DNA of 64,000 nt from Polyangiaceae bacterium (GCA_041389725.1 JAWKRG010000011.1:187001-251000); one strand, 5' to 3'. Counted from the stretch's first letter, positions 7,766 through 17,474 are shown. Translations and numbers: made by a program. The notes: a model not told the origin generated them from the sequence alone.

Positions 7766-10069
7766 ATGAAAACTCGGGGTGGTTTGTCGCAGGTTGGACG
7801 CGTCGTTGCACTCGCGAGCGTGCTCCTGGCGTCCTCGATGCATTCGATCGTGGCCGACGCGCGTACGCCGCGGGACAACACGGACGTGGGCATCGCGCTC
7901 ACGCTGCCGAGTCGGCTGACGCAGCCCGCGGAGATCGGCGATCCGCGTTCCGGCATGCTCGTGCGGTTCTCCGTGCCGGGTGCCAGCGACGTAGAGGCGT
8001 CGACCCAGGGCAACGTGCAGCGCTTCGAGCGCGCCTTTGGCAGCGACCGCTTCGAGCGACACGCGGATCCCGACGGCGTGGAAGACCTCATCCGACTGCG
8101 GCCAGGTTCGACGTTGAGCGAGCTGCGCTACGCGGTCACGCTTCACGGCGTGGCAGGCCTGCGCTTGGTCGGACGCTCCCTCGAGTTTCTCGACGATACC
8201 GGAACTCCACGACTCCGCATCGCGCCCCCCTATATCATCCCGCGCGGCCAACGCGCGGAGGCTGCTGACCTGCGACTCGAAGGCTGCAACGCCGACTACC
8301 GACCCACACCACCCTGGGGCAAGGCACCCATTCCGCCCGGAAGTGAGAGCTGCCAAGTCGTTGTCAGCTGGAGCCCGAGCTTGGCGAAGCACGGCGCCGT
8401 GTTGGATCCCTATTGGACGACGACCCAGGACATGGCCGTGTCACGTACGGACCACGGCGCCGTACTGATGGATGACGGGCGCGTCCTTGTCGCAGGCGAA
8501 GCCAGCACCACAGTCTTGGGAACGACCGCGGAGATCTTCGATCCGAGCAGCGGCACCTGGGCAATGACGGGCTCCAGCGCGGGCGTACTCGACCATGCCC
8601 GCGCAGTTCGCCTGGGCAGCAATCGCTTCGTGTTCGTGGCGGCGACCCACGTCGAAGTGTACGACCCCACGACGGGCACTTTCACGGCAGCGCCTGACCT
8701 CTCGCCGACTCGCAACGAGAGCGCCGTGGCGCGGCTTCCAGATGGCTCCGTCCTCGTCACGGGCGGTCGCTCACCTAGCTCCGACTACTTCAACACTGCA
8801 CTGAAGCTGGATGCGACGACGCTGCAGTGGACGCCAGCGGGCACGATGAAGGAGTACCGATCGAGGCATACGGCGACTGCTCTAGCTGATGGCCGCGTGC
8901 TGGTCGTAGGCGGCGTGGTGTTCGGTACCATCAGCAATACCGCAGAGATCTACGATCCGAAGACCGGAGCGTGGACCCTCACGCCGGGTGGTCCCAGTGT
9001 TCAGCACAACTGGCACACTGCAACGCTGCTGTCCGGCGGCCGCGTGCTGGTGGTTGGCAATACCAAGGCGAACGGCGAGTACGCTGATGTCTTCGACCCA
9101 ACGTCCGGGCAGTGGAGCCAGGGCGCAAAAGCAACCTACTCGAGATATGCCCACGCAGCCGTCGCGCTGTCCGACGGGTCTGCGCTGCTCATCGGCGGAT
9201 ATGGGCACGATTCGAGCACCAGTGTGGGCAGCAATCTGAAGGCTACGGAGTCCTGGTATTCCACGAGCGGACAGTTCGTCGTGGCAACGCCCACGAACTT
9301 CGTGCGCTACCAGTCCACGGCCACCGTGCTGTCCGATGACGGGATCACAGCAACCATCCTGGTGACGGGTGGAAGCCAGGCGGAGAAGAAGGCCGAGATC
9401 CTTCAGGCCAAGCTTCAGTCTCAGGCCTGCGTCTTGGATCGCGATTGCCTTGGCGGAGCATGCGTGGACGGCCGCTGCTGCGACGCGCGCTGTGACGGCG
9501 CATGCAGCGCCTGCGCGGCTGCTCTGAAGGGTTCTGGCAAGGATGGCGAGTGCGAGTTCGTCAACGAAGGGACCGATCCGGACGAGGATTGCGCAACTGA
9601 AGACGTGTCGACCTGCGGGCAGACCGGCGTCTGCGACGCATCCGGGGCATGTGCGCTCTACCCAGCCGGGACCGAGTGCAAAGAGGGCGTGTGCTGGACG
9701 GATCGGGCCACCTTCGTGGACGGCAAGACCTACGCCTGCGACGGATCGGGTTCCTGCAAAGAGGCCAGTGAAGACTGCTGCTACTACCAGGGGCAGAAGC
9801 TCGACTATTGCTCGTGTCTCTACGGGGTTTGTGACTTCTCGAGCGCCGGTGCATCCTCCACGGGTGGCACGGGGGCGTTTGGCGGTGGCGGCTTCTCGGG
9901 ATATGGGAACGGCGGAAGTGGCGGCACGACCAGTGCACCCACGAGTGGCTCGAGCTCTGGCTGTGGCTGCCGCACACTGCCGTCGCAGAATCCCCTGCGC
10001 AGCAATGGCCCCTTGCTTCTAGCGCTCGCGTCCGCGCTCGCCCTCGCCCGCCGTCGGCACTGGCGGTGA
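7766..10069 (+). CDS. Secreted kelch-repeat protein with Cys-rich region and MYXO-CTERM-like tail
   Basis: About 767 residues. A signal peptide (hydrophobic VVALASVLLASSMHSIVADA) is followed by a beta domain, then five or more kelch-type repeats of the pattern 'A-x-L-x-D-G-R-V-L-V-x-G-G ... AEIYDPKTGAW', which should fold as a beta-propeller. A cysteine-rich stretch with many CxxxC spacings follows, then a Gly/Ser/Thr-rich linker and the ending SGCGCRTLP with a hydrophobic helix and ARRRHWR. That last part is the layout of the MYXO-CTERM sorting signal, so the mature protein is probably displayed on the outer surface. The frame is open further upstream, but the signal peptide and a -10-like box fix the start at 7766. 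The ligand is unknown. Confidence 0.85.
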   Translation: MKTRGGLSQVGRVVALASVLLASSMHSIVADARTPRDNTDVGIALTLPSRLTQPAEIGDPRSGMLVRFSVPGASDVEASTQGNVQRFERAFGSDRFERHADPDGVEDLIRLRPGSTLSELRYAVTLHGVAGLRLVGRSLEFLDDTGTPRLRIAPPYIIPRGQRAEAADLRLEGCNADYRPTPPWGKAPIPPGSESCQVVVSWSPSLAKHGAVLDPYWTTTQDMAVSRTDHGAVLMDDGRVLVAGEASTTVLGTTAEIFDPSSGTWAMTGSSAGVLDHARAVRLGSNRFVFVAATHVEVYDPTTGTFTAAPDLSPTRNESAVARLPDGSVLVTGGRSPSSDYFNTALKLDATTLQWTPAGTMKEYRSRHTATALADGRVLVVGGVVFGTISNTAEIYDPKTGAWTLTPGGPSVQHNWHTATLLSGGRVLVVGNTKANGEYADVFDPTSGQWSQGAKATYSRYAHAAVALSDGSALLIGGYGHDSSTSVGSNLKATESWYSTSGQFVVATPTNFVRYQSTATVLSDDGITATILVTGGSQAEKKAEILQAKLQSQACVLDRDCLGGACVDGRCCDARCDGACSACAAALKGSGKDGECEFVNEGTDPDEDCATEDVSTCGQTGVCDASGACALYPAGTECKEGVCWTDRATFVDGKTYACDGSGSCKEASEDCCYYQGQKLDYCSCLYGVCDFSSAGASSTGGTGAFGGGGFSGYGNGGSGGTTSAPTSGSSSGCGCRTLPSQNPLRSNGPLLLALASALALARRRHWR

Positions 10070-10081
10070 TGCCAAGTCGCT

Positions 10082-10915
10082 CTACCGAGCAGAGCACTTA
10101 GGCAGCTGACTCGGTCGATTCGTGATGGCGCGCATGTACTTCTTGAACGCGGCGAGGGGCATGATCTCGCACTCCATGGTGCTGGCGCCGATCACCGCCC
10201 ACTTTTGCGGCACGATGGCAAGGGTTGCGAAGCGCACACTGTGAGTCTGCTGATTCTCACCTAGGTACACTGTCCATAGGCATTCGTGCAGCAGATCCGG
10301 CGCGTCGGGGCACGGTACGTCCGAGGACTCATCGATCCACGATAGGCAGCGCGTGCCACGCTTCTCGAGGGCTGCGCAGTAGTGCTTCACTTCCGGAATG
10401 GCCAGTGCCGCTTCGATCGCCTTCTCACTCCCGGCCAGATACGCTGCGTAGGCGTCGGGCGCCCATCGCTTGTCCTTGCCGTCGTTGGGCTCGTACATGA
10501 CGACGCCGCTAGCCGCGTCGACGTGCACGCGCGCAAGCGCCATGCGCTCACCCTGGTACGCGGCCGATGCGCTGAAGGTGTACTCGCACTTCCCGTCTTC
10601 GCACTTCGGAACATCGCCACCAGGGTCGAGCTGCGGATCCGAGTAGACCTTGTCCACGAAGTGCATGAACACCTCCCGCCCGCGAGTTCGCGCAGTCGCC
10701 GCATCGACGGCGACCGAATCGGCAGCGCGATCTGGTTGCACAGTAGGTCGCTGTGCTGTGTCGTCAGCTCCTGCGTCGGCAGCCGCGTCATCGGCAGCCG
10801 CGCCACCCGACCCATCGAGTCGAGCACGCCCCCCCGGCGACTCCGAGCGCAGCGTTCCCCCATGACACGCCGTGCACGCCATCGCGATAGCGACCAGTGC
10901 GCCGCCCTTCGTCAT
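10082..10915 (-). CDS. Lipoprotein of unknown function
   Basis: A 277-residue protein. The start at 10915 is chosen because it gives a clean lipoprotein signal: MTKGGALVAIAMACTAC with a lipobox Cys at about 17; the open frame extends much further upstream but without such a signal. After the lipidation site comes an Ala/Asp-rich linker and then a globular region with paired cysteines (KCEDGKCEY, HYCAALEKRGTRC, ECLW). No enzyme motif is recognised. It is convergent with the kelch gene and divergent from the next lipoprotein gene. Proteins of this style are abundant in Polyangia. Confidence 0.7.
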   Translation of the reverse strand: MTKGGALVAIAMACTACHGGTLRSESPGGRARLDGSGGAAADDAAADAGADDTAQRPTVQPDRAADSVAVDAATARTRGREVFMHFVDKVYSDPQLDPGGDVPKCEDGKCEYTFSASAAYQGERMALARVHVDAASGVVMYEPNDGKDKRWAPDAYAAYLAGSEKAIEAALAIPEVKHYCAALEKRGTRCLSWIDESSDVPCPDAPDLLHECLWTVYLGENQQTHSVRFATLAIVPQKWAVIGASTMECEIMPLAAFKKYMRAITNRPSQLPKCSAR

Positions 10916-11112
10916 TCCGCGTTGGATACCACGAGTTGCGGACGCGCGACGGTTCTGAATCCCAGGCGCGGAAACCGATGGCGGTCGTCGCGGAAAACCG
11001 AGAGACATTGCACCGGTGGGGAAAACCATGGGGTGGACGTTGAAAGTGACGCCAATTGGCTTCACGCTTTGACGATGGCGCCGCTGGCGCCGACTTGCTT
11101 GGGAGGTACATC

Positions 11113-13107
11113 GTGGCGCACTTGCTTCGCCAATCGCACGTGCTCGTAGGCGCGACCCTAGTCGTTGCCGCCTGTGCGGATCCCCTCGATCTCTTTGGCG
11201 TCGAAGAGGTCGTGACGAACCGCTCGCAGGCACAGAAGCCACCCGCAATTGCCGACGACAAGATCGAGGACAAGCATCCGGTCTACGATCCGGCCTTGGT
11301 CATCACCGAGACCTTCGACAGTTGCGAAGTGACGCTGAACAAGAGCGCGTCCGTGACGAAGCTCGACGTGCTGCCCTGGGGCAAGGGCGATGGCGCTCTA
11401 AACAAGATCTTTCCGACGCGCACCGCCGCGCTCGAAGCTTTGGGCGATCGCCCGGTGATGCCATCGATGGAGATCATCAACGGTGCGCTGAAACCCTTCG
11501 ACGATGGGCTCTATGCTGCGGTGGAGCTCGCGGCCGAGAGCGGCGCTGACGGCGCATTGATCGACAAGGCGGCACTACTGCGTGACTTGTTGGCCGAGCT
11601 GGTGACGCGAGCAAGCGGCGGCGCGGCGGCCGAGCAGCCCCTTGCACGCGTGGCCGCAACCCAGCTTGGTGCGGCCATGCTCGCCGGCGGAGAGAGTCCA
11701 ACGCTACCCTCCGGCGTCGAAGGCGACGCGCAAGCGCTGCTCGCGGTGTTCAACACGGATCTCCGTTCCCGCCCCATCGGTTTCTACACTTGGACTCCAG
11801 AGCTCGCGAGCATCTTTCGCCGCGACCGTTTGCTGCAGAGCCCTGACAGCGTACGCCCAGACTTCGGAGCGTTCGCCGAAACCGCTTTGATCTTGAACCA
11901 GGTCCCAGCCATCGCCGTCCGCTACACGGCGGCTTTGGACTTGTATGCCGGTCTGACGAACCCGTACTTCAATCTGCCCCCAACTGCCCTCATGCCGCTA
12001 GTGCCCGACTCGTCGGCCCTCGCGAATCTTTCGGCAATCAAAGGCCAGTTTTCGTCTCAGCATCCAGAAACGCAAGGCTCCGCTTCGTGCGCCGCTCACC
12101 TCGCATTCCTTCCCGCTTCGGATAGTCCCGAGACCAAGCTGTTCCGTGATCTCTACTGCGACAAGGAGATCCCTGGCGACCAGAACCTCATCGATATCCT
12201 CATCGACCGCATTCGTAGCGGCGCCGTCGACCTGACACCAAGCGCAACGTCCGGCTGGTACGATCGACAGCTGTACGCCTTGGAAACTCTGCTCGTGCCA
12301 GAGAGCGCGCCCGAGAAGGACCATCTGTTCCTGACCAAGCGCTATAAAGAGAAGCTGATCGAGACCTTCAAGTCGCTCATCACGCAACACCGCGAAACCC
12401 ATGTCAAGCAACTCGACCTCGGCAGCTCCGACGACGAGGGGGCCGGCGCGCCGGTTCTGGTAGACGTGTATCCCAAGCTACCCATCGAGCCGTTTCCCAC
12501 GTTTTATCTGCGGACGGCTCGCGCCTATCGCTTTCTGCAAGGCATCCTACGCGCCAGCATGGGTCAGGCGTTCTTGGATCAGAGCGCGCGGGTGTTGGAA
12601 GGCGGCAGCCGTTCACAGGTGAAGCTGGGCGATGAACTCGAAGACAAGATCACCCTCTGCTACGGCCTCTATGCGGTAGCAGCTCGGTCGATCGGTATGC
12701 GTCCCGAGGTCGAGGCTGCCGAAGTCGATCTCGACGCCGCGGAGACGGCCGCCCGCAGCTGGCTGACGAACTGGCGAAACGACACCGACATCGCGCGCGA
12801 CCCGCGTGTCATCGTGCCCGTGGAACACGACAAGGTCCGCCACACGGTGCGCTACTGGGCAATCTTGGGCGTGAAGCCGCTGCGGATCCAAGCGCAGTTC
12901 TATCCAAAGTTCGAGCCCAAGATCCTGTCCGCGGGCTACTGCCAGTTCCGGAGCTTCGTCGACACCCGACCCTACACGCTGGTCGAGCAGCAGGTCGAAC
13001 TCTCACTTGCGGAAGACTCGCCGCCCCCGACTCGCGACGAGTTCCGCGCCATTGCGGATCAGCACGACAACGTCGCTGACATCGTCGCGGCGCTCGAGTC
13101 CAGGTGA
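11113..13107 (+). CDS. Large lipoprotein of unknown function
   Basis: About 664 residues beginning at GTG 11113, which has the ribosome-binding site gggagg 6 nt upstream; the ATG at 11056 in the same frame lacks one. The N terminus VAHLLRQSHVLVGATLVVAAC is a lipoprotein signal. The rest is a long, mostly helical periplasmic or surface domain with few cysteines and no motif I recognise. The stop codon overlaps the start of the following beta-barrel-like lipoprotein gene (13104/13107), so the two are translationally coupled and probably work together at the cell envelope. Confidence 0.75.
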   Translation: MAHLLRQSHVLVGATLVVAACADPLDLFGVEEVVTNRSQAQKPPAIADDKIEDKHPVYDPALVITETFDSCEVTLNKSASVTKLDVLPWGKGDGALNKIFPTRTAALEALGDRPVMPSMEIINGALKPFDDGLYAAVELAAESGADGALIDKAALLRDLLAELVTRASGGAAAEQPLARVAATQLGAAMLAGGESPTLPSGVEGDAQALLAVFNTDLRSRPIGFYTWTPELASIFRRDRLLQSPDSVRPDFGAFAETALILNQVPAIAVRYTAALDLYAGLTNPYFNLPPTALMPLVPDSSALANLSAIKGQFSSQHPETQGSASCAAHLAFLPASDSPETKLFRDLYCDKEIPGDQNLIDILIDRIRSGAVDLTPSATSGWYDRQLYALETLLVPESAPEKDHLFLTKRYKEKLIETFKSLITQHRETHVKQLDLGSSDDEGAGAPVLVDVYPKLPIEPFPTFYLRTARAYRFLQGILRASMGQAFLDQSARVLEGGSRSQVKLGDELEDKITLCYGLYAVAARSIGMRPEVEAAEVDLDAAETAARSWLTNWRNDTDIARDPRVIVPVEHDKVRHTVRYWAILGVKPLRIQAQFYPKFEPKILSAGYCQFRSFVDTRPYTLVEQQVELSLAEDSPPPTRDEFRAIADQHDNVADIVAALESR

Positions 13108-13802
13108 TGCGCGCCGGACTCTTGCTGATCGCGGTGGTCTCGAGCGGATGCGGCTATGGACTCATGCAGACCGCGCACACGGAACCGCCGAACGAAGTCG
13201 GGGCAGTATTCGGCGCAGCCTACCTGAAGAACGAGCTTTCCGGCGTGGCAGGCCGCAATACGCGGGCGGCCGTCGGTATGCACGCTGCACCACGCCTTGG
13301 CTTGAGCGACCACATCGACATCGGACTGCAGCCGTGGCTGCTGCTGGGTGCGCGCGCTGACGTCAAAGTGGATCTGCTCGCGCCACTGAATCCGCTGGCT
13401 ATCGCTCCACGGTTTGGAGTGGGCTACGCCAGGGGCATCGGCTCTGACACCGCCATGGTGCTGGCTGGCGGCATCGCCAGCTACCGCGTCACCAGGGAGT
13501 TCGAGCCCTATGCCGCACTGACTTTCGCAAATCATTGGATCACGCGACCAGCGCCGGAAGTGGACCTCGCACCAGACGAAACCTTGGCGCCGCGCAGCGG
13601 CGTAGGCGACGGCTTGCTGCAGCTGCACACCGGGTTCGAACTGCGTGCCCGCACTGGCGTCGGCGTCTTCCTCGAGTACGGCTTGTGGCTGCCGGCGCGA
13701 GACGACCCAGGCGACAGTTACGCCTTCGTCACTACCCACATCTTTGCGATCGGCATTCACGCCTTCTCGCCCCGTCGCGGCGAGTTCCCACGCAACCGTT
13801 AG
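13104..13802 (+). CDS. Outer-membrane beta-barrel-like lipoprotein
   Basis: A 232-residue protein starting at GTG 13104 or ATG 13107, overlapping the stop of the preceding gene. The signal MMRAGLLLIAVVSSGC has a clear lipobox. The mature part shows alternating strands with repeated Gly and aromatic residues (IDIGLQPWLLLGARADVKV, RFGVGYARGI, GVGVFLEYGLWLP) that are typical of small outer-membrane beta-barrels. It ends in an amphipathic strand followed by a basic tail. Function is not known; the coupling suggests a partnership with the large lipoprotein upstream. Confidence 0.7.
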   Translation: MMRAGLLLIAVVSSGCGYGLMQTAHTEPPNEVGAVFGAAYLKNELSGVAGRNTRAAVGMHAAPRLGLSDHIDIGLQPWLLLGARADVKVDLLAPLNPLAIAPRFGVGYARGIGSDTAMVLAGGIASYRVTREFEPYAALTFANHWITRPAPEVDLAPDETLAPRSGVGDGLLQLHTGFELRARTGVGVFLEYGLWLPARDDPGDSYAFVTTHIFAIGIHAFSPRRGEFPRNR

Positions 13803-13868
13803 GCGCCACCCGCACGCGCTCCGGTTCTTTCGACACGACGCGCCCTGGCGAAGGTCAGCGGAGAGAGA

Positions 13869-13874
13869 TAGGAT
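13869..13874 (+). promoter_or_regulatory. Predicted -10 box for the Uma2 gene
   Basis: TAGGAT ends 6 nt before GTG 13881, matching the leaderless spacing of neighbouring genes and favouring the GTG over ATG 13908. Confidence 0.45.
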
Positions 13875-13880
13875 CTCGAC

Positions 13881-14453
13881 GTGGTCGACTCAGCCCGAGC
13901 ACAAACCATGTCTGCGCAGGCGTATCTGGAATGGGAGCGCCGCCAGACGTCAAAGCACGAATTCGACGGCGGTTCGGTCTTCGCCATGGCGGGGGGCAGC
14001 CCCCGACACAACTTCCTGACGGCAGCGGTCACCGGGGAGTTGCGTTCTGCGCTGGCTGCGTCCGACTGCCGGGTGCTCTCCTCCGACCAGCGCATCTCTG
14101 CGAAACGGGGAGAGCGCTACGTGTACCCAGACGCAGTCGCGGTGTGTGGGGGGCTGGAGATGGAACCGGGGACTCACGACGTGCTCGCCAACCCAACCGT
14201 GGTGATTGAGGTGCTATCTGCCAGCACCGAGGCCTACGACCGCGGGGGCAAGTGGGCGCTCTATCAAGTGCTGACTTCGCTGACCGACTACGTGTTGCTC
14301 TCGCAGACGTCTCGACGCGTGGAGCACTTCCGCCGCACACCCGACGGGGGTTGGCAGTACGAAGTCGTCGGCGAGGAGCTCGTGCTGGCAAACGGCGCGC
14401 GCCTTTCGGTGAGTGCCATCTATCGGGGCGCCTTCGAACTGGACGCGGACTGA
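13881..14453 (+). CDS. Uma2-family putative restriction endonuclease-like protein (DUF820)
   Basis: A 190-residue single-domain protein of the Uma2/DUF820 family, which has a PD-(D/E)XK nuclease-like fold. Conserved landmarks are EYLEWE-like helix (AYLEWERRQ), HEFDGG, YPDAVAV (the PD of the fold), and the diagnostic VIEVLSASTEAYDRGGK, where Glu and Lys complete the active site. Such genes are often present in many copies in cyanobacteria and Myxococcota, with unknown biological role. It stands alone between a lipoprotein gene and a UPF0158 gene. Confidence 0.88.
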   Translation: MVDSARAQTMSAQAYLEWERRQTSKHEFDGGSVFAMAGGSPRHNFLTAAVTGELRSALAASDCRVLSSDQRISAKRGERYVYPDAVAVCGGLEMEPGTHDVLANPTVVIEVLSASTEAYDRGGKWALYQVLTSLTDYVLLSQTSRRVEHFRRTPDGGWQYEVVGEELVLANGARLSVSAIYRGAFELDAD

Positions 14454-14549
14454 CTCGGCGTTGGTGCGAGTTCGATGCACGACACGCCGTCGAGTGATAG
14501 CCTCGGTAGCGTCTTTTGGGCCGCTCCCAGACCAGGAGTCGGATTCACG

Positions 14550-15017
14550 ATGCCTAGCGTGTCACTCCAGAAGGCGCTCGACGCCCTCGACGTCCCCTCA
14601 CACGAGTTCGTCGCGTACTTCGAGCCCGCCAGTGGAGACGTGGTCGTGATCTCCGAGGAAGATCTCGAGATTCTGGAGAGCGGCGAGATCCCGAACGGTA
14701 CACCTGACTGGATGAAGGACTCCCTTGCGCAGCTGCGCGGGTTGGATCTCGAGGCACTCATTCCACTGCCTACGAAGTTTGACATCCACGAGTGGGAGCT
14801 CATGAAGCGCTTTTCCATGGCGCTGGCCGAGGACTTGCAGCGGGAGGAGTTACTGGACGCGATCCATGGCGCAGGGGCATTCCGCATGTTCAGGCATGTA
14901 CTCGATGAGTTTGGACTCGGCGATGCCTGGTTCGCCTACCGTCAGCAGGCATTCAAAGAGATCATCCTTGCGTGGGCCAGCCGGAACAAGCTCGAGGTCG
15001 TCGACGACACCGACTGA
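14550..15017 (+). CDS. UPF0158 family protein
   Basis: About 155 residues, all in one small domain. The family signature is visible: an acidic middle (SEEDLEILESGE), LPTKFDIHEWELMKRF, GAGAFRMFRHVL, and a C-terminal WFAYRQQAFKEIILAW. The family is of unknown function. ATG 14550 is preferred because homologous proteins begin close to this point and an aggag stretch lies about 12 nt before it; the open frame begins at 14475. A TAGCCT -10-like box lies at 14498-14503. Confidence 0.8.
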   Translation: MPSVSLQKALDALDVPSHEFVAYFEPASGDVVVISEEDLEILESGEIPNGTPDWMKDSLAQLRGLDLEALIPLPTKFDIHEWELMKRFSMALAEDLQREELLDAIHGAGAFRMFRHVLDEFGLGDAWFAYRQQAFKEIILAWASRNKLEVVDDTD

Positions 15018-15071
15018 CGCGTCGGCACAGTCGGCGCTCCGCGCTAGGGTAGATCGGGGCCACCACCTCTC

Positions 15072-15659
15072 ATGCGCGGGCTCGGCACAGCAAGATTCGT
15101 GGCTGTGATCGCGGCAGCCTTGCTGATTGCGGCAGCGGTGTGGCGCCTTGTGCTCGACGCCAACTTCACGAGTGGCGCCGCGCGCAACCCACGCGAGGCG
15201 CCCTTCGCGCCTCGAGGACCGACGGCCTCGGTGGGACGTCGACCCGTGCAGGCGCGTGACCCGACGACGCTGAGCGAGCAGATTCCGGCGCAACCGGAAG
15301 GCTACCGTCCAAGCGGCCCAAACAAGATCCGTTGTGGCCAGGGCACCTGCACGTTGCCGACGGAGACTTGCTGCGAGATCGAGTTCGACGAATTCTGCAT
15401 CGATCGCGGGTCGACATGCCCGCCGGACGGCCGAGAGGTGCAGTGCGACGAAACCGTAGACTGCGCACCGGGGCAGGTGTGTTGCACGGAACGGGCGCCA
15501 GGGGCTCGGGTGCTCACCAGCTGCCAGCCCGCCTGTTCCGAGCCAGCTCGTCAACGCTGCGCACACGACGCCGAATGCGCATCGAACAAGTGCATCCTCG
15601 GCGGCAGGTGCGATCGACCCACTCCAGGCAAGCCCAAGCTCCCGCCACCGCGGCCGTAG
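15072..15659 (+). CDS. Secreted or anchored cysteine-rich protein, paralogue of the 48.3 kb gene
   Basis: A 195-residue protein with an N-terminal hydrophobic helix (about residues 8-27) that is either a signal peptide or an anchor, a Pro/Arg-rich linker, and a C-terminal region with about 14 cysteines, many as CC pairs (TCCEIEFDEFC, VCCTERAPG). The same cysteine order and the ending 'DDECAS.(K/E)C(I/L)LGG.C...KLP.P' occurs in the protein encoded at 48,346-48,948. The fold resembles small disulfide-rich surface domains. Function is unknown. A TAGGGT box at 15045-15050 may be its -10 element. Confidence 0.7.
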   Translation: MRGLGTARFVAVIAAALLIAAAVWRLVLDANFTSGAARNPREAPFAPRGPTASVGRRPVQARDPTTLSEQIPAQPEGYRPSGPNKIRCGQGTCTLPTETCCEIEFDEFCIDRGSTCPPDGREVQCDETVDCAPGQVCCTERAPGARVLTSCQPACSEPARQRCAHDAECASNKCILGGRCDRPTPGKPKLPPPRP

Positions 15660-15791
15660 CCGACAGCAATATTGCCGCGGCACCGCCACGTGTGGCTGAG
15701 CGAATCGCGAGGCTGTGGCCCATTCTCGCTGCGTCCCGAGCCGTCAATGCCGCCGTCGCCTCGGCGGATTGAACTCGGAAGGGCAGGGCGC

Positions 15792-15797
15792 TAACCT
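15792..15797 (+). promoter_or_regulatory. Predicted -10 box for the lipoprotein at 15.8 kb
   Basis: TAACCT ends 6 nt before GTG 15804, the leaderless spacing seen elsewhere in the window. Confidence 0.45.
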
Positions 15798-15803
15798 TTG
15801 GGT

Positions 15804-16679
15804 GTGTGTCATGGGGGCACCTTGCACTTGGGGTCGCATTCCGGGTTCGTCGTCGGAGCCGCGATCTTGGTGGTCGCGGGTTGTGGCGCTGATGAGGAGC
15901 GGCGCCCAGTAGTGCGGCCGTTCGTGATGGTCGATGGCGATGAGGTGTTCTACACCACGCCACGCACGCACTTGAACGTCGACAGACGCGCTGAGGGTTT
16001 GATCGTTGCGCCGACGACAATGTTGCGCTTGGCGATCCTCACTTGTACTCAGTTGTCCCAGGGGGCTTGTGTCGTGGAGACCTGCACCTACGGCGCCGAC
16101 ACCTCGGAATACGGGATTGCCAGTGTCGAGATGAAGTCAGGTAGCAACGAGTACTCGGCCTTCGGCACGGAGACCGACGTCAAGCCCGCGGACTTCTGGC
16201 AGCCCGGCGCACCCATCGCGATTCGACTTTCAGCTTCGGAAGCCCCATCCGTCGCACCGTTCGCGGACGCCGTGGTGACCGGGCCACCGCCTCTGGAGCT
16301 ACTGAGCCCAAACCTCGCACCCTCGCTCAAGGGACGTCCCGGTGCACATGCGTTTGACTTGCCGGCTGACCGGGAGTTTGTCGCGAGCTGGAGCCCAATT
16401 GCGGGTTCCACGGTGCTTCTTTCCCTCGCGTGCACGAATGACGTGTCGCACCGGCTTTGGTGGGCAGAAGTGAGATGCGAGGTGAGGTCAGAGATCGGCG
16501 AGGTGCACATTCCGAGGGAACTGATCGACTTTCTTCCCGGCCGACAATGCAACTTCGCGCTGGCCACTCGAGCCGCCGAGACGGTCACCATCTCAGGGCA
16601 TCTCTTCGAGTTTGATGTCCGTCGTCGCTCGCAGACCGCTGACGGCATCGAGGCCGTTGCCGAGGTCAAGCTGCGCTAG
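15804..16679 (+). CDS. Lipoprotein of unknown function
   Basis: About 291 residues. The frame opens at TTG 15798, but GTG 15804 is favoured by a TAACCT box 6 nt upstream. The hydrophobic segment FVVGAAILVVAGC gives a lipobox cysteine near residue 27. The mature protein is beta-rich with two disulfide-candidate cysteines early (LTCTQLSQGACVVETC) and a second domain beginning near FVASWSPIAGST, which resembles the Ig-like or jelly-roll domains of other Polyangia lipoproteins. No catalytic motif is seen. Confidence 0.65.
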   Translation: MCHGGTLHLGSHSGFVVGAAILVVAGCGADEERRPVVRPFVMVDGDEVFYTTPRTHLNVDRRAEGLIVAPTTMLRLAILTCTQLSQGACVVETCTYGADTSEYGIASVEMKSGSNEYSAFGTETDVKPADFWQPGAPIAIRLSASEAPSVAPFADAVVTGPPPLELLSPNLAPSLKGRPGAHAFDLPADREFVASWSPIAGSTVLLSLACTNDVSHRLWWAEVRCEVRSEIGEVHIPRELIDFLPGRQCNFALATRAAETVTISGHLFEFDVRRRSQTADGIEAVAEVKLR

Positions 16680-16777
16680 CAGCCGGCGTGGTCCGCTGGG
16701 GGCGACGCTTGTAGGTGACCTCAGATTGTCCCAATCGGAGCAAGGGCGCACACTACTCGAGTGACTTGGAGGGACCG

Positions 16778-17257
16778 TTGACCGACGTACTGGACGGACT
16801 GCGCGCACAGGGCTGGACCGTGGTTGAAGGGCCACAAGCGGTGGCCGACGAGCCGTTCGGACGTCAGAGTTTGATCTCGGCAAGCTACGGGAGATTCCTG
16901 TCCCGGATCAGTTCGTGTGCGAATGCGGACGACACGGCCTGGTTCCTGACCGACGACGACTTCAGGGGCCGGTCCGACGCTGCGTTCGCCTGGAACGAGT
17001 TCGAACGGCAGTCCCTGGACGCTGCAGAGGGGGATGCCGAGTGGACGGACCAGATCACACGCTACTGGAGCGAGCACCTGCCGGTGCTGTTGTCCGTGAA
17101 GTCTGGGTATGCCTACTTCGCCTTGGCCGAGAGAGGCGAGATCGTCTTCGGCCGCGAACCCGAGTATGAGGAAGCCGAAGTTGTCGCCGCCAACTTCGAC
17201 GAGTTTCTTGCGAAGCTCGTGGTGGGCGATCCGACGTTGCCCGCGGGCGTCATCTAG
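16778..17257 (+). CDS. SMI1/KNR4 (SUKH)-like protein
   Basis: About 159 residues. The ending, with SGYAYFALAERGEIVFGREP followed by FDEFLAKLV, has the layout of SUKH/SMI1-KNR4 domains (a strand pair reading 'Y-x-x-F-x-x-x-G-x-I-x-x-G' followed by a terminal helix). SUKH proteins are common immunity proteins of polymorphic toxin systems, but no toxin gene is adjacent, so the role is open. TTG 16778 is preferred because ggaggg precedes it by 5-6 nt; the frame extends up to GTG 16715. The match is by pattern only. Confidence 0.5.
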   Translation: MTDVLDGLRAQGWTVVEGPQAVADEPFGRQSLISASYGRFLSRISSCANADDTAWFLTDDDFRGRSDAAFAWNEFERQSLDAAEGDAEWTDQITRYWSEHLPVLLSVKSGYAYFALAERGEIVFGREPEYEEAEVVAANFDEFLAKLVVGDPTLPAGVI

Positions 17258-17462
17258 ACACATGTCCGCGGGCGGCGAGTGCTGCAACGTCGCGGCTGGG
17301 TTCGATGGTGTCGGCGCGTCGCCGCCCGAATCCCTGCGGCACCGCGTAGCGAACGCCTCCGACGCTGCGCGGGTGATTAGCCGCGGAAGGCCGCTCGATC
17401 CCTAGACCCCAAATCCCCAAATGACGGCGTATTGCTGTGTCGCGCGGGGAGCGTGTTTTCGC

Positions 17463-17468
17463 TAACCT
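17463..17468 (+). promoter_or_regulatory. Predicted -10 box for the acyl-CoA-binding gene
   Basis: TAACCT ends 6 nt before ATG 17475; a leaderless transcript is inferred from the spacing. Confidence 0.45.
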
Positions 17469-17474
17469 CGGCGC

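Noticed and set aside
10916..11248. N-terminal extension of the lipoprotein at 10.1-10.9 kb
   Set aside because: Arg-rich and overlapping the divergent gene's start region; the lipobox signal begins at 10915.
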